Shown here: one piece after another, positions 1-8,612 of the stretch
Position numbering within the stretch: position 1 is the first letter of the stretch
Layout of the letters: the number at the start of each line of letters is the position of its first letter
NCBI GenBank assembly: GCA_020443075.1
Contig: JAGRIU010000049.1
Location: 1-64,000, forward strand
Reading direction: 5' to 3'
DNA length: 64,000 nt
Origin: Alphaproteobacteria bacterium
Lineage (GTDB): Bacteria > Pseudomonadota > Alphaproteobacteria > Micavibrionales > Micavibrionaceae
Position numbers and translations under genes: made by a program
The notes under the pieces: model-generated
Database searches by the model: none
What the model saw: the letters and a program-made list of their open reading frames with translations, nothing else
Told to the model about the DNA's origin: nothing

Positions 1-290
1 TCTTGAATTTTGATTTCCTTAAATTTCGGGATAGCCGGTTTTTTAATCAGAGCCGAGGCGCGGTGTATACCGCCTGAAATTTGCGGCGGCGTTGCCTGAG
101 GAGGCAACAAAGGCATCGTTTCAGCCTTGGCCATTAATGTTTTGTGGGGTGCTTTTTTTGTGAATTTTTGTCCGTCCAGCAAGGGGATGGCCAAAGAGGC
201 CTGTGTGCTGAGCGTTGCGGTGGCAAAGGCCATACAGCAGGCTACGCCCATCGCAACATACCTCAGGCGCGGTTTATTGGCGCGGGTCAT
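1..290 (-). CDS. Secreted protein of unknown function, 3' end outside window
   Basis: A reading frame stays open on the minus strand from an ATG at 290 to the window edge, giving the first 96 residues. The N-terminus is a typical Sec signal peptide: basic MTRANKPRLR, a hydrophobic stretch with VAMGVACCMAFATATL, and a probable cleavage region near residues 30-35. What follows is Lys/Pro-rich and low in complexity (KKPAIPKFKEIKIQ at the visible end), which often links a signal peptide to a periplasmic domain, but no domain is visible. The family cannot be named. Export is reasonably supported; everything else lies beyond position 1. Confidence 0.6.
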   Translation of the reverse strand, partial: MTRANKPRLRYVAMGVACCMAFATATLSTQASLAIPLLDGQKFTKKAPHKTLMAKAETMPLLPPQATPPQISGGIHRASALIKKPAIPKFKEIKIQ

Positions 291-605
291 AATGTAGCGC
301 CGGCGAATAGGAATTAGCCGATGCGGTGCAAGATTTTTTTTGAGCGATTGTATTAAATGCTTCAAGCAGTACTCCAAAACCCCATAAAAAGCTCCAAGCG
401 CCATGAACGTCTTTCTGACGTTATCGTGCGAGATCAAGCTTTTCGATGTATTCCATAGCTTTTTGAATAGCATAGTCTGTTATTTTTTTTCAAGTTTTTA
501 TAGTTTTGCACGCTTAAAAGACTTTTGGATAAGTGTTTAATTTTTCCGTGTAAGTCTTTTAAAGAAAGTTTTTACCGTGTTTTTACAAAAAATAGAGTGC
601 GCAGG
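291..605. other. AT-rich intergenic stretch with an 11-bp inverted repeat
   Basis: This 315-bp gap holds no convincing gene. It contains the upstream region of the truncated gene ending at 290 and the downstream region of the ialB-like gene, both read leftward. TTAAAAGACTT at 514-524 is perfectly complementary to AAGTCTTTTAA at 552-562 (27-base loop). A shorter perfect hairpin, AACGTC and GACGTT around a 5-base loop, lies near 405-421. Neither is followed by a T-run on the transcribed strand, so a protein-binding site or mRNA structure fits as well as a terminator. Confidence 0.4.
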
Positions 606-1124
606 TCAGCGACACTCCTCCGAGATTTTTTCATAAGCTTTGCCAGAGCCTTTTAAGCTTATGGTGTCTTTTGTATCTGTGCCGCGGGACGATGTGCCCG
701 TGATCACCATTTCCTTGCCGTTTCTAATTGCTTGGGCCAGTTTTTTATCAATATCTGCACTGGGGGCCCAGGCGGTATCGTCTTGTGTAAAGAGAGCGAA
801 TTCCTGGTCGTCAATATTTACTGTTGCTTTTGATTCCGACTTGTATGTGTAGCCTGTGATGTAGCTAAAAACGTCGCGGGTGTTGTTGGCGGGGCGATGC
901 GTGATCAATGCGAAGGGTTCGCCGCGCTTTGTATAGTTGCCCTGTTTTTTCTTCGGCTGGCTAGACATGTAACAGACTTTATGGCCGTTTTCCGTGAAGA
1001 CGTAGGCTTCCCAGTCGCCGTAAGTGGCCATCAGGCGGGGTTCTCCTGCATAAGCAACCGGAATTTTAAAAATGGCGGCTAAGACCAAAAGAGCAATGGC
1101 TAATTTTAATGATTTTTTTGACAT
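606..1124 (-). CDS. Invasion-associated locus B (IalB) family periplasmic protein
   Basis: This 172-residue exported protein matches the alphaproteobacterial IalB family, named after a Bartonella factor but widespread in non-pathogens. A signal peptide (MSKKSLKLAIALLVLAAIF, cleavage near AYAG) precedes the family pattern: a Trp-containing start (YGDWEAY), an early Cys (KVCYMSS), ITHRP, a GY segment, FALF, an AW pair, a conserved MVITGTSSRGTDTKDTISL block, and a C-terminal Cys (EECR). The two cysteines probably form a disulfide in the periplasm. It appears monocistronic, about 100 bp downstream of the EAL gene. Family assignment is firm; the molecular role is not known from sequence. Confidence 0.85.
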   Translation of the reverse strand: MSKKSLKLAIALLVLAAIFKIPVAYAGEPRLMATYGDWEAYVFTENGHKVCYMSSQPKKKQGNYTKRGEPFALITHRPANNTRDVFSYITGYTYKSESKATVNIDDQEFALFTQDDTAWAPSADIDKKLAQAIRNGKEMVITGTSSRGTDTKDTISLKGSGKAYEKISEECR

Positions 1125-1225
1125 CCGTTAGTTTTCTGCGTTCCTGTGACTTTGTTCGAGTTTAACATTGAACGGTTTTAAATGACAATCCCTTCGATGG
1201 TTTCTTTTGTTTTTGATTTTATCAT

Positions 1226-2149
1226 TTAATCCGCTTGTTTGTTGATGCCGAGATTGTGGAAATCCAGAGCAAAGGTTTTGCGATCTTTGGGAAGGTAGAG
1301 CCCTTGAGCGTAAAGGATGGACGGGTGTTGCTGTTTGATTTCCAAGGCGTGTTGCGTATTTTGGATGCCTTCGGCGATCATGACGGCGCCGGGCATGAGA
1401 GTTGAAACGAGCGAGGTGACGCGCTGGAGCGGTGACGGGTCTTGTTCTTTGGGGGAGCAGATGACGTGGCGGTCTATTTTGACAAATTCCGCCAGCCCTT
1501 CAAATTCCGCCAGACGCATGACATCGTTCATGTTTAGCCCCACATCATCGATGGCGAAACTGATCCCTAAATTTTTATAGAGGGCGAGGACTTTTTTGCT
1601 TAGGGACAGGTGCGGCGTGCTTTCGTGGATTTCGATGATGATTTTTTCATCCGGTGCTAACGGCGTGTGTTCGAGGCGCTCCAGTGTGGTTTTGACAAAA
1701 TCCGGATCGCGCAGGGAGCGGGCGGAAATATTGATGGAGACTTGTTTTTCATCGTTGCGGATGAACTGATCGAGAGCGGCGAGAAACAAGATACAATCGA
1801 TTTCGGCGGTGTAGCCATGATTATAAAAGGCCATGATGGCCGGGTAGGGCGGCATGGGGCGACCTTTGTAGTCTTTGAGGCGCAGGAGCATTTCTCCGGG
1901 GCAGGCCAGAGGCGCGTGGGCGGAGATGACGTGCCAGGGTTCGATATCGAAAATATCACGTTTGTGCAGGATCATGCTGGCCAGATAGACAATGGCGCGC
2001 AGTCCGTAGACGAGGGCTTCTTCGTTTTCCTGCCCTTCGGCGTCTTTGACTATTTTCTGAAAGCTGCGGATCATATTTTCGATTCGCAAGAGGAGGTCTT
2101 TGTCGAATTCAGCGTGTTTCGTAGGTGTTTTAGCCGTACTTGGGATCAT
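1226..2149 (-). CDS. EAL-domain cyclic-di-GMP phosphodiesterase
   Basis: A stand-alone EAL domain of 307 residues with no GGDEF, sensor or membrane segment, so probably cytoplasmic. Signature positions are retained: EMLLR in place of EALLR, the Asn of SINISARSL, the Glu of IEIHEST, AIDDVG in place of AIDDFG, VKIDR, AEGIQ and the QG of AQGLYL. The metal- and substrate-binding acids are thus present and hydrolysis of c-di-GMP to pGpG is likely, although the DDFG to DDVG change and a short N-terminal region of about 80 residues are atypical. It lies 31 bp downstream of the heparinase-like gene and may be cotranscribed. The window also carries a Tad pilus locus, a plausible c-di-GMP-controlled output, but a link is only inference. 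Confidence 0.85.
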   Translation of the reverse strand: MIPSTAKTPTKHAEFDKDLLLRIENMIRSFQKIVKDAEGQENEEALVYGLRAIVYLASMILHKRDIFDIEPWHVISAHAPLACPGEMLLRLKDYKGRPMPPYPAIMAFYNHGYTAEIDCILFLAALDQFIRNDEKQVSINISARSLRDPDFVKTTLERLEHTPLAPDEKIIIEIHESTPHLSLSKKVLALYKNLGISFAIDDVGLNMNDVMRLAEFEGLAEFVKIDRHVICSPKEQDPSPLQRVTSLVSTLMPGAVMIAEGIQNTQHALEIKQQHPSILYAQGLYLPKDRKTFALDFHNLGINKQAD

Positions 2150-2180
2150 GTTTGTGCTTATTTGATTGTTTTATCCCTCT

Positions 2181-3806
2181 TTATCCCTCTTTTTGCAGGG
2201 CCCAGAGGATTTTGGATTTTTTGCTTTGGGTTTGACCGCGAATGACCAGTTGCTTGGTTTTTCGGGCTTCTGTGCCGTTGCCGAGATAGATGCTGTTTTC
2301 CAGTGAGAGTAGTCCCGCGGAAAGCTGGAAGCGCCAGCCCGTGCCGCCGGGCAAGCGGAGCAGTGCTTCCTGTCCGTCGCGGATCAGGGAAACCATGACG
2401 CGCGGATGCAGGTGGAAGCGCAGAGTAATGTCTATGGGGCGGGCGGGATCTATAACGCTGGTCAGGGTGTCTTCTCCGCGCAGGTCATCGCCGTTTTCGG
2501 CAAGATATAAGCGGCGGCGATGGGTCATGCCGTTGATGGGTTCGTAGCCGTCATGGCTAGCTTCGAGCAGAATGGCGTTTTTGGTTTCCTCGCGCAGAGC
2601 TGAGGTTTTTTCGGATTTGCGCGAGAAATGTCCGTCTTCGCGGATTTCAAAGGCATTTCTGTGGTCGAGGCTCAGGGTGTTATGGGCGGCTGTGGCGCGT
2701 AGAGCGCTTTGCCATTCAGGGTCTGAGGGGTGCGTTCCGCAATTGACAAAGAGGCGTTCACGGCCATAACACATTTCAAAAGCCAGCGGAGCGGCATGGG
2801 CTTGGATATCGTAGGGGCGGAGCGGGGCTTTGCCACAATCCATGACGATGGTGGTGCGTCCCATGGATATCTTTTCAAAGCCTGTTGAGGGCAGGCGCAT
2901 TAGCCCTTTGCCGCGTATCCCGGCTTGTGTGAGGATGGATTCAATGAGGTCGGCGTTGCCTTCTTGCGCACCATTGAACACAGCCAGTTTTTTGTCGTGA
3001 TAGCGGAAGAATTGCAGGGCGTGACCGGTGCGGTCTATGGCGTGCTGGAGTTTTTCCGGTGTGGGGTATCCGCCTGCGCTCAGGGCCATGCGGATATCGA
3101 TCAATAATTGCAAGGCTTTGAGGAGGTTTGCGGGGCTGCGGGATTTGTGAGAGCCGTCGCCGGCTATCTGGGCGTCGATTTCGTTATACAAACGGGTGAG
3201 GGCTTGTTCTATCCAGCTTTCGCGGCCCTCAAAAGCCAATCCGGCGTATAAGAGGCCTTTGGCGGCGCGTAGGGCGCTCAGGCCGTAGAGTTTATTGTCT
3301 GTTGCCGGTGTTAGGGCCCGGGAGAGGTGACACGCTTGTTTGCACAGGCTGTCGAAGAATAGATCCTGAAAAGCGTTGTTTTCTTGCTGCGTTTCCTGCG
3401 GGCAGTCTGCGAAAAAATCATATGTGCTGATCCACAGGGCAATGCGTTGGCCGAGAAGGCCCGGTTCCCAGCTTTGGGCATTCCAGCGGGCGTTCTCATG
3501 AATCCATTGGCGGATCATGCCGCGGGCTTGTGTGCGGGCGATGTGGCTTTGGGCGCCTTTTTGATGGGCGTAGGCGCGCAGGTCGCGTAGCCAGCCGAAA
3601 CCGTGCAGACTGCCAATCGTATAGCTGCCGGGCATAACGCCTTCGCACAGAGCTAATCCGGCTTCGGGGTTGCCCGGCCACGGGTCGACCGGGCGCACGA
3701 TCATGCGGTCGGGCGCGGGCGCGTTCAGGCTCCAGTTGTACAGGGCACTGTTGTATGTCATTTGACTGGCGCGGTGGCGGAGCGTGTTCAGAAAATGAAC
3801 GGGCAT
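2181..3806 (-). CDS. Heparinase II/III-like protein
   Basis: This 541-residue protein belongs to the heparinase II/III-like family. The N-terminal half is the alpha-helical toroid (Trp-rich segments such as GFGWLRDLRAY and IRQWIHENARWN). The C-terminal half carries the beta-sandwich region with the family block around HAAPLAFEMCYGRERLFVNC, then ATAAHNTLSLDHRNAFEI. Homologues occur in many alphaproteobacteria beside rpe and rsmB, as here, and are often assumed to act on a polyuronate or envelope glycan; the true substrate is unknown. No signal peptide is evident at the chosen ATG. Together with rpe and rsmB it forms the expected leftward cluster; purH, often the next gene in related genomes, is absent. 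Confidence 0.85.
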   Translation of the reverse strand: MPVHFLNTLRHRASQMTYNSALYNWSLNAPAPDRMIVRPVDPWPGNPEAGLALCEGVMPGSYTIGSLHGFGWLRDLRAYAHQKGAQSHIARTQARGMIRQWIHENARWNAQSWEPGLLGQRIALWISTYDFFADCPQETQQENNAFQDLFFDSLCKQACHLSRALTPATDNKLYGLSALRAAKGLLYAGLAFEGRESWIEQALTRLYNEIDAQIAGDGSHKSRSPANLLKALQLLIDIRMALSAGGYPTPEKLQHAIDRTGHALQFFRYHDKKLAVFNGAQEGNADLIESILTQAGIRGKGLMRLPSTGFEKISMGRTTIVMDCGKAPLRPYDIQAHAAPLAFEMCYGRERLFVNCGTHPSDPEWQSALRATAAHNTLSLDHRNAFEIREDGHFSRKSEKTSALREETKNAILLEASHDGYEPINGMTHRRRLYLAENGDDLRGEDTLTSVIDPARPIDITLRFHLHPRVMVSLIRDGQEALLRLPGGTGWRFQLSAGLLSLENSIYLGNGTEARKTKQLVIRGQTQSKKSKILWALQKEG

Positions 3807-3899
3807 AGTAATATCTCTTGCTATTTCGACCTAAACAGAACGTTTCGATCTGTAAAATTATATGGTTTGACGGGCGGCGTTTTTCAACGTCTGGTCTTG

Positions 3900-4559
3900 T
3901 TATCCGCGCAGGGCCTGAATGTTGCGGGCGTAGTGCTCGGGGCCGTCTTTGAAGACGGCTGTGCCGGCGACCAGAAGGTCTGCGCCTGCGTTGATACAGT
4001 CTTTGGCCGTTTGCGGGTTGATGCCGCCGTCAATTTCCAAATCTATTGTGCGTCCGCTGGCATCGATCATGGCGCGGGCGTCCCTGATTTTATCCAGCAG
4101 AGGAATGAAGCTCTGGCCGCCGAAGCCGGGGTTGACCGTCATTATCAAAATGAGGTCCAGCATGTCTATGACCTGGCGGATGCTTTCGATCGGTGTGGCG
4201 GGGTTCAGCGAAACGCCGGCCTTGATGCCGTGGGATTTAATGGTTTGCAGTGTGCGGTGCAGGTGCGGACCGGCCTCGACATGGGCGGTGATGATGTTGG
4301 CGCCGGCTTTGACAAAATCTTCGATGAGCGGATCGACCGGAGCAATCATCAGGTGGACATCAAATATTTTATTCGATACGTTTCGTATTGATTTTATAAC
4401 GGGCGGCCCGAAGGTTAGATTGGGGACAAAATGGCCGTCCATGACGTCGATATGGATGTAGTCTGCTCCGGCCTTGTCGATGGCGGCGACTTCTTCGCCG
4501 AGGCGGGAAAAATCGGCGGAGAGGATAGACGGGGCAATGCGGACAGGTTGCTGGGACAT
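3900..4559 (-). CDS. rpe: Ribulose-phosphate 3-epimerase
   Basis: Interconverts D-ribulose 5-phosphate and D-xylulose 5-phosphate in the pentose phosphate pathway. The TIM-barrel signatures are clear: [13 protein letters not shown] at the start, the metal-binding [17 protein letters not shown] block, [15 protein letters not shown], and EIDGGI near the end with a phosphate-binding AGTAVF. I chose the ATG at 4559 ([11 protein letters not shown]), giving the normal 219 residues; an in-frame start at 4616 would add 19 unconserved residues. It lies about 90 bp upstream of the heparinase-like gene and downstream of rsmB, all leftward. Confidence 0.95.
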   Translation of the reverse strand: MSQQPVRIAPSILSADFSRLGEEVAAIDKAGADYIHIDVMDGHFVPNLTFGPPVIKSIRNVSNKIFDVHLMIAPVDPLIEDFVKAGANIITAHVEAGPHLHRTLQTIKSHGIKAGVSLNPATPIESIRQVIDMLDLILIMTVNPGFGGQSFIPLLDKIRDARAMIDASGRTIDLEIDGGINPQTAKDCINAGADLLVAGTAVFKDGPEHYARNIQALRG

Positions 4560-4696
4560 ACTTTCGTATTCTTTTTGAGTTCTGGCGTTTGAAAACGTTG
4601 TTTTTGATTCTAGCAAATATGATTCGCCTGCGCCAGAGTCTGATTTGCTTTTGGAGTCAATTTTTTACGGGTATTTTTGAAATAAAACCTGTGGTT

Positions 4697-6037
4697 TCAG
4701 GCTGTTTTCGTCAGGCGGGCGATGTAGAAGCCATCCATGCCGCCCAGAGCGGCTTGGTGGAAGGGGAGAATGCGCAAATCACCGTCTTCGGTGAGGGCTT
4801 CGTCGAAGCCGCCGAGTTCTTCTTTTGTGATGGGCAGGCGCTGGGCATTGGGGCGGCTTTGCAGCAGGTTTTCGATTTGTATTTCGCCTTCTGTTTTTTG
4901 TAGCGAGCAGGTGCAATAGATCAGGATGCCGCCGGGCATGAGCAGTTCAAAGGCGTGGGCGAGGATTTCACTCTGGACGCGGCTGAGGTGCGTGATGTCT
5001 TGTGGGGTTTTGAGGTGCGGGACGTCCGGGTGACGGCGGATGGTGCCGGTGGCGCTGCAGGGTGCGTCCAGCAGGATGTAGGGCAGGGGGTCCGCTGTTT
5101 TCCACGTGGCGGCATCGGCGGCCAGAATGTTGACGCGTTTTTGCAGGCCGGTGCGCTCTATATTTTGCTGAAGGCGTTTGAGGCGGGCTGTGGAGCGGTC
5201 GATCGCGGTGACAAAGGCGCCTCTAGACGCCAGTTGCAGGGTTTTTCCGCCCGGCGCGGCGCACAAATCCACGACATGCTGATCCTTGATATCGCCCATC
5301 AGGCGCGCGGGGATAGCGGCGGAGGCGTCTTGCACCCACCAGTGGCCACCTTCGAAACCGGGTAGGTCTTGTACCGCGCCGCCGGAGATTTTGCGCAGAG
5401 TTCCGGTGGTCATTTGTGTGGCTTTGAAGTTGCTGGCCCAGAAATTAACCGATTCCGGGTCCTTAATAGTAATATCCAGCGGGGCTTCGGAGAGGTTGGC
5501 TTTGGCGATATCGGCGGCTGTGCGCAGGCCGTAGTCGTCGATCCAGAGCTTTAAGAGCCATTCGGGTGTGTTCAGGCGCACTTCGTCTTGCAGGGATAGC
5601 CATTCGCGGCCTGTGCGGGTGATGGTGCGCAGGACGCCGTTTACAAAGGCTTTTTGTTTCTCCATGCTGCCGCGCTCGGCCAGTGTCACGGTGGTATCGA
5701 CGGCGGCGTGGTCGGGGATGTCCATAAAGATGATTTGCGTGACGCCCAAACGCAGGATGTTACGCAGAGCCGGATTTTCCGGAACAGCTTTTTCGACGGC
5801 TTTTTCGATCAGGGCGTCGATCTGGCCTAAACGGCGCAGGGTTGTGGCGACCAACATGCGCACTAGCGCGCGGTCGCGCGGCTCAAGGCTTTTGAGGCTG
5901 CGTGTTTGTTCAAGTGTGTGATCGAGGGCTTGTTTGCGGGTGATGACCTGGTCGAGGATTTCCAAAGCGCAGGCGCGGGCCGCCATTCCGTCTTGCGGTG
6001 GCGGTGTTGTTTCTGTCTGTGGAGGGGCTTGGGTCAT
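4697..6037 (-). CDS. rsmB: 16S rRNA (cytosine-967 C5)-methyltransferase RsmB
   Basis: This 446-residue protein has the two-part RsmB/Sun architecture. An N-terminal NusB-like domain (about residues 20-150, including DHAAVDTTVTLAERG and FVNGVLRTI) precedes a SAM-dependent RNA m5C methyltransferase domain. The SAM-binding motif VVDLCAAPGGKTLQLA, the motif IV cysteine in LLDAPCSATGTIRRHPD and the catalytic cysteine in YCTCSL are all visible. It modifies C967 of 16S rRNA. The gene starts 10 bp after the chorismate mutase stop, so these two are almost certainly one transcript. Confidence 0.93.
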   Translation of the reverse strand: MTQAPPQTETTPPPQDGMAARACALEILDQVITRKQALDHTLEQTRSLKSLEPRDRALVRMLVATTLRRLGQIDALIEKAVEKAVPENPALRNILRLGVTQIIFMDIPDHAAVDTTVTLAERGSMEKQKAFVNGVLRTITRTGREWLSLQDEVRLNTPEWLLKLWIDDYGLRTAADIAKANLSEAPLDITIKDPESVNFWASNFKATQMTTGTLRKISGGAVQDLPGFEGGHWWVQDASAAIPARLMGDIKDQHVVDLCAAPGGKTLQLASRGAFVTAIDRSTARLKRLQQNIERTGLQKRVNILAADAATWKTADPLPYILLDAPCSATGTIRRHPDVPHLKTPQDITHLSRVQSEILAHAFELLMPGGILIYCTCSLQKTEGEIQIENLLQSRPNAQRLPITKEELGGFDEALTEDGDLRILPFHQAALGGMDGFYIARLTKTA

Positions 6038-6047
6038 ATTCTAAGGT

Positions 6048-6353
6048 TTAAGCCTGCCTGTGGGTGTTTTCAATGATTTCATGTTCGAGTTCATGAGCGT
6101 AATCAATCATGGTTTCGTAAATTTTTCGTACCAGGTCCGGGCTTAGGCCTTTTTGTGAGGCTAATTCGCAAGCTTTTTGTTTGACGTGTTCTGCGCGTTC
6201 ATGCTGGATAACGGAGAGGTTCTCACGGGCTTTAAGCGCGCCGACGGCACGGACGATTTCATAGCGGCGCGCCAAAAGGGTGATCAATTCCTGATCAATG
6301 GCGTCAATTTGCTGCCGGTAATCCTTTAGGTCTTCGGGAATGTTTTTGCTCAT
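6048..6353 (-). CDS. Chorismate mutase (AroQ class)
   Basis: A stand-alone AroQ-type all-helical chorismate mutase of about 101 residues, converting chorismate to prephenate at the branch to Phe and Tyr. Visible motifs are YRQQIDAIDQELITLLARRYEI, VGALKARENL and the C-terminal IYETMIDYAHELE segment. The conserved Arg, Lys and Glu positions of the active site appear kept. I chose the ATG at 6353 (MSKNIPEDLKD) over an upstream TTG at 6368 that adds five residues. It is divergent from the SDHAF4-like gene at 6398, so the 44-bp gap must hold both promoters. Confidence 0.88.
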   Translation of the reverse strand: MSKNIPEDLKDYRQQIDAIDQELITLLARRYEIVRAVGALKARENLSVIQHERAEHVKQKACELASQKGLSPDLVRKIYETMIDYAHELEHEIIENTHRQA

Positions 6354-6397
6354 ATTTTGACTTTTCAAATCGTTTAATCTGCACTACATCATGGAAT

Positions 6398-6565
6398 ATG
6401 AGCGATCAAAAACCAAGTCCGAAGCAACAGAAAAAAGCGAAAAATCCTCATCCAGACGTTGAGAAGCCTATGGAAAAGGAAATCGGCGGTTTTGCCGATC
6501 AGGGGCTTAAAGAGCCGACGCGTTACGGGGATTGGGACGTTAACGGACGGTGCAGCGACTTCTAG
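6398..6565 (+). CDS. SDHAF4/DUF1674 succinate dehydrogenase assembly factor
   Basis: A 55-residue protein found by direct translation, with a Lys-rich N-terminus and the diagnostic C-terminal signature PTRYGDWDVNGRCSDF. This signature defines DUF1674, the bacterial relative of mitochondrial SDHAF4, which binds flavinated SdhA and shields it before complex II assembly. An upstream ATG at 6391 is in another frame and ends early, so the ATG at 6398 is the start. The TAG follows the terminal Phe directly, as in the family. No sdh genes are in the window. Confidence 0.88.
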   Translation: MSDQKPSPKQQKKAKNPHPDVEKPMEKEIGGFADQGLKEPTRYGDWDVNGRCSDF

Positions 6566-6612
6566 GTTTTTTTCTTTGCATTTTTTTCGTTAGGGCTTTA
6601 TAGCTTGGCGTG

Positions 6613-6702
6613 GGAAGTCGGCGCGGGCGGCAGCCTCGCCAACCCGGTCAGGGGCGAAAGCCAGCAGCCGTAACGAGTTTTTCCGGGTCGTGTCCGGCTT
6701 CC
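6613..6702 (+). ncRNA. ffs: Signal recognition particle RNA, small bacterial type
   Basis: The terminal stem GGAAGTCGG (6613-6621) pairs with CCGGCTTCC (6694-6702), one position being a G-T wobble, and encloses the universally conserved SRP apical domain. That domain has a GAAA tetraloop on a GGC/GCC stem, flanked by the invariant CAGG on the 5' side and AGCAGCC on the 3' side, followed by GTAACGAG. This is the Ffh-binding hairpin of 4.5S RNA. The position about 140 bp upstream of dnaX is the usual alphaproteobacterial location. The exact transcript ends may extend several bases each way. An ORF at 6610-6792 across this region is not a gene. Confidence 0.9.
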
Positions 6703-6840
6703 TTCGTCTGCCAAATTTATCTTCTGACATCGTCATTCGTCGCTACCGTATGTCTTCTACGCCTACGCTCCTCATTCCTTGTCAGAAAATGAATTTGTTT
6801 GACGGGGTTCCTTGCTCTTTGGCGGGAATCGCCGTACAAA

Positions 6841-8610
6841 ATGATTATGTCTGAAGAAAAAATCTCCCAAGCTACGCCCTACCGTGTTCTGGCGCGTAAA
6901 TACCGTCCGCAGAATTTTGACGAGTTGATCGGTCAGGATGCGCTGGTGCGCACGCTGAAGAATGCGATCGAGAGCGGACGGATTGCGCATGCGTTTATGC
7001 TGACCGGCGTGCGCGGGGTCGGGAAGACGACGACGGCGCGGATTATTGCCAAGGCGCTGAACTATAAAGGGCCGGATGGTCAAGCCGGGCCGACGGTGGG
7101 GCCGACGGATGATTGTTCTTTGTGCCGCGCGATTTCCGAAGACCGGCATCCGGATGTGATCGAGATGGATGCGGCCAGCCGCACCGGCGTGGAGGATATC
7201 CGCGAAATTCTAGACGGGGTGCGTTATGCGCCGACCGAAGCGCGCTACAAGGTCTATGTCATCGACGAGGTGCACATGCTGTCGAAAAACGCGTTTAACG
7301 CGCTTTTGAAGACGCTGGAGGAGCCGCCGGAGCATGTGAAGTTTATTTTTGCGACGACGGAAATCCGTAAAGTGCCGGTGACGGTGCTTTCGCGTTGCCA
7401 GCGTTTTGATCTGCGGCGTGTTGATGTGGAGACGCTGTCGAAGCATTTTTCCGGTATTTGCGAAAAAGAAGGCATTGAGGCCGAGGCATCTGCGATTTCG
7501 CTGATTGCGCGCGCAGCGGATGGGTCTGTGCGGGACGGCTTGAGTATTCTTGATCAGGCGATGGCGCTGGGGGATAAAATTACCGAAGGCCAAGTCGAGG
7601 GGATGCTCGGGTTGGCGGACCGGGCGCGTTCTTTGGATTTGCTGGAGCATGCTTTGAGCGGGCAGATGCCCGAGGCGATGGCATTGTTGGAAGAATTGTA
7701 CAAGAGCGGGGCTGATCCGCTGGCGATGGTGCAGGATTTGCTGGATCTGGTGCATACGCTGACCAAGCTGCGCGCGGTGCCCGAGGCCAAGGACAACAAG
7801 CAGGCTATGACCGAAGACGAGGTTAAGCGCGCGGCGCAGATGGCCGGTATGCTCTCTATGCCGACGCTGGGGAAAAGCTGGCAGATCTTGCTTAAAGGTT
7901 TGAGCGAGGTACAGATGGCCCCAAACCCGCAAGCGGCGCTGGAAATGCTGGTGCTGCGTCTGGCTTATGCGGCGGATTTACCGGATCCGGCGGATTTGCT
8001 CAAGCGGATGGATGAGCAGAGCGGCGGTAGTCCTTCTGGTGGTGGACCATCGAGAGGCGGTCAATCGGGTCATGGAGCGCTTGCCGGTGGCGGCGAAAGC
8101 GTTGTGGCTTCTTCTCCGGCAGGGCCTGTGATGTCCGGGCGTAGTGGCGGGCATGGCGGTGTAACCGCACAAGGCGGGCGTCCGGCGCTGGCGATTGTTC
8201 CTGATCTGGAGGATGAGGTTGCGCCTTTGGTGCAGATCAGAACGCTGGAAGATGTCGTTATGGCTTTGGAGCAAGGAAACGAGATGTTGCTGGCTTCGCA
8301 GGTTTACCAGTTTGCGCATCTGGTGAAACTTGATGTGTTGGAAAGCGGTGGGCGGCTGGATATTTGTCCTGATGAGGCCGCGCCGCCGAAAATGGCGCCG
8401 GATCTGGGCGCAGCTTTGAGCCGGATTATGGGCGTGCGCTGGATGGTGAGCGTTGTGAGCACGCCGGGGCAGCCGACTTTGGCACAGCAGGCCCGGGCAG
8501 CCGAGGAAGCCGAACTGGAGGCTATAAAGGATATGCCGGTGATGCGCGAGGTCCTGCGCGTCTTTCCGCAAGCTGAAGTGATTGGGATTGAACGCGTAGA
8601 AGAGGAGTAG
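6841..8610 (+). CDS. dnaX: DNA polymerase III subunits tau/gamma
   Basis: The clamp-loader ATPase. From the N-terminus: YRVLARKYRPQNFDELIGQ, Walker A GVRGVGKTT, Walker B with the sensor region VIDEVHMLSKNAFNALLKTL, the SRC motif in LSRCQRFD, then domain III, a Gly/Ser-rich linker (about residues 400-445) and a C-terminal tau domain for polymerase contact. The zinc module is reduced: only the second CxxC (DDCSLCRAI) is present. Start candidates are ATGs at 6841 and 6847; an upstream TTG at 6799 is unlikely. No obvious slippery A-run was seen, so gamma may not be made by frameshifting. It is followed after 2 bp by ybaB. Confidence 0.95.
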   Translation: MIMSEEKISQATPYRVLARKYRPQNFDELIGQDALVRTLKNAIESGRIAHAFMLTGVRGVGKTTTARIIAKALNYKGPDGQAGPTVGPTDDCSLCRAISEDRHPDVIEMDAASRTGVEDIREILDGVRYAPTEARYKVYVIDEVHMLSKNAFNALLKTLEEPPEHVKFIFATTEIRKVPVTVLSRCQRFDLRRVDVETLSKHFSGICEKEGIEAEASAISLIARAADGSVRDGLSILDQAMALGDKITEGQVEGMLGLADRARSLDLLEHALSGQMPEAMALLEELYKSGADPLAMVQDLLDLVHTLTKLRAVPEAKDNKQAMTEDEVKRAAQMAGMLSMPTLGKSWQILLKGLSEVQMAPNPQAALEMLVLRLAYAADLPDPADLLKRMDEQSGGSPSGGGPSRGGQSGHGALAGGGESVVASSPAGPVMSGRSGGHGGVTAQGGRPALAIVPDLEDEVAPLVQIRTLEDVVMALEQGNEMLLASQVYQFAHLVKLDVLESGGRLDICPDEAAPPKMAPDLGAALSRIMGVRWMVSVVSTPGQPTLAQQARAAEEAELEAIKDMPVMREVLRVFPQAEVIGIERVEEE

Positions 8611-8612
8611 CG

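Noticed and set aside
6610..6792. Short plus-strand ORF upstream of dnaX
   Set aside because: It covers the SRP RNA, whose conserved apical hairpin explains the sequence; the translation is Arg/Gly-rich and meaningless.
7990..8170. Gly/Ser-rich part of dnaX as a repeat element or frameshift site
   Set aside because: It is the usual flexible linker before the tau domain, without a direct repeat of fixed period and without an obvious slippery A-run.
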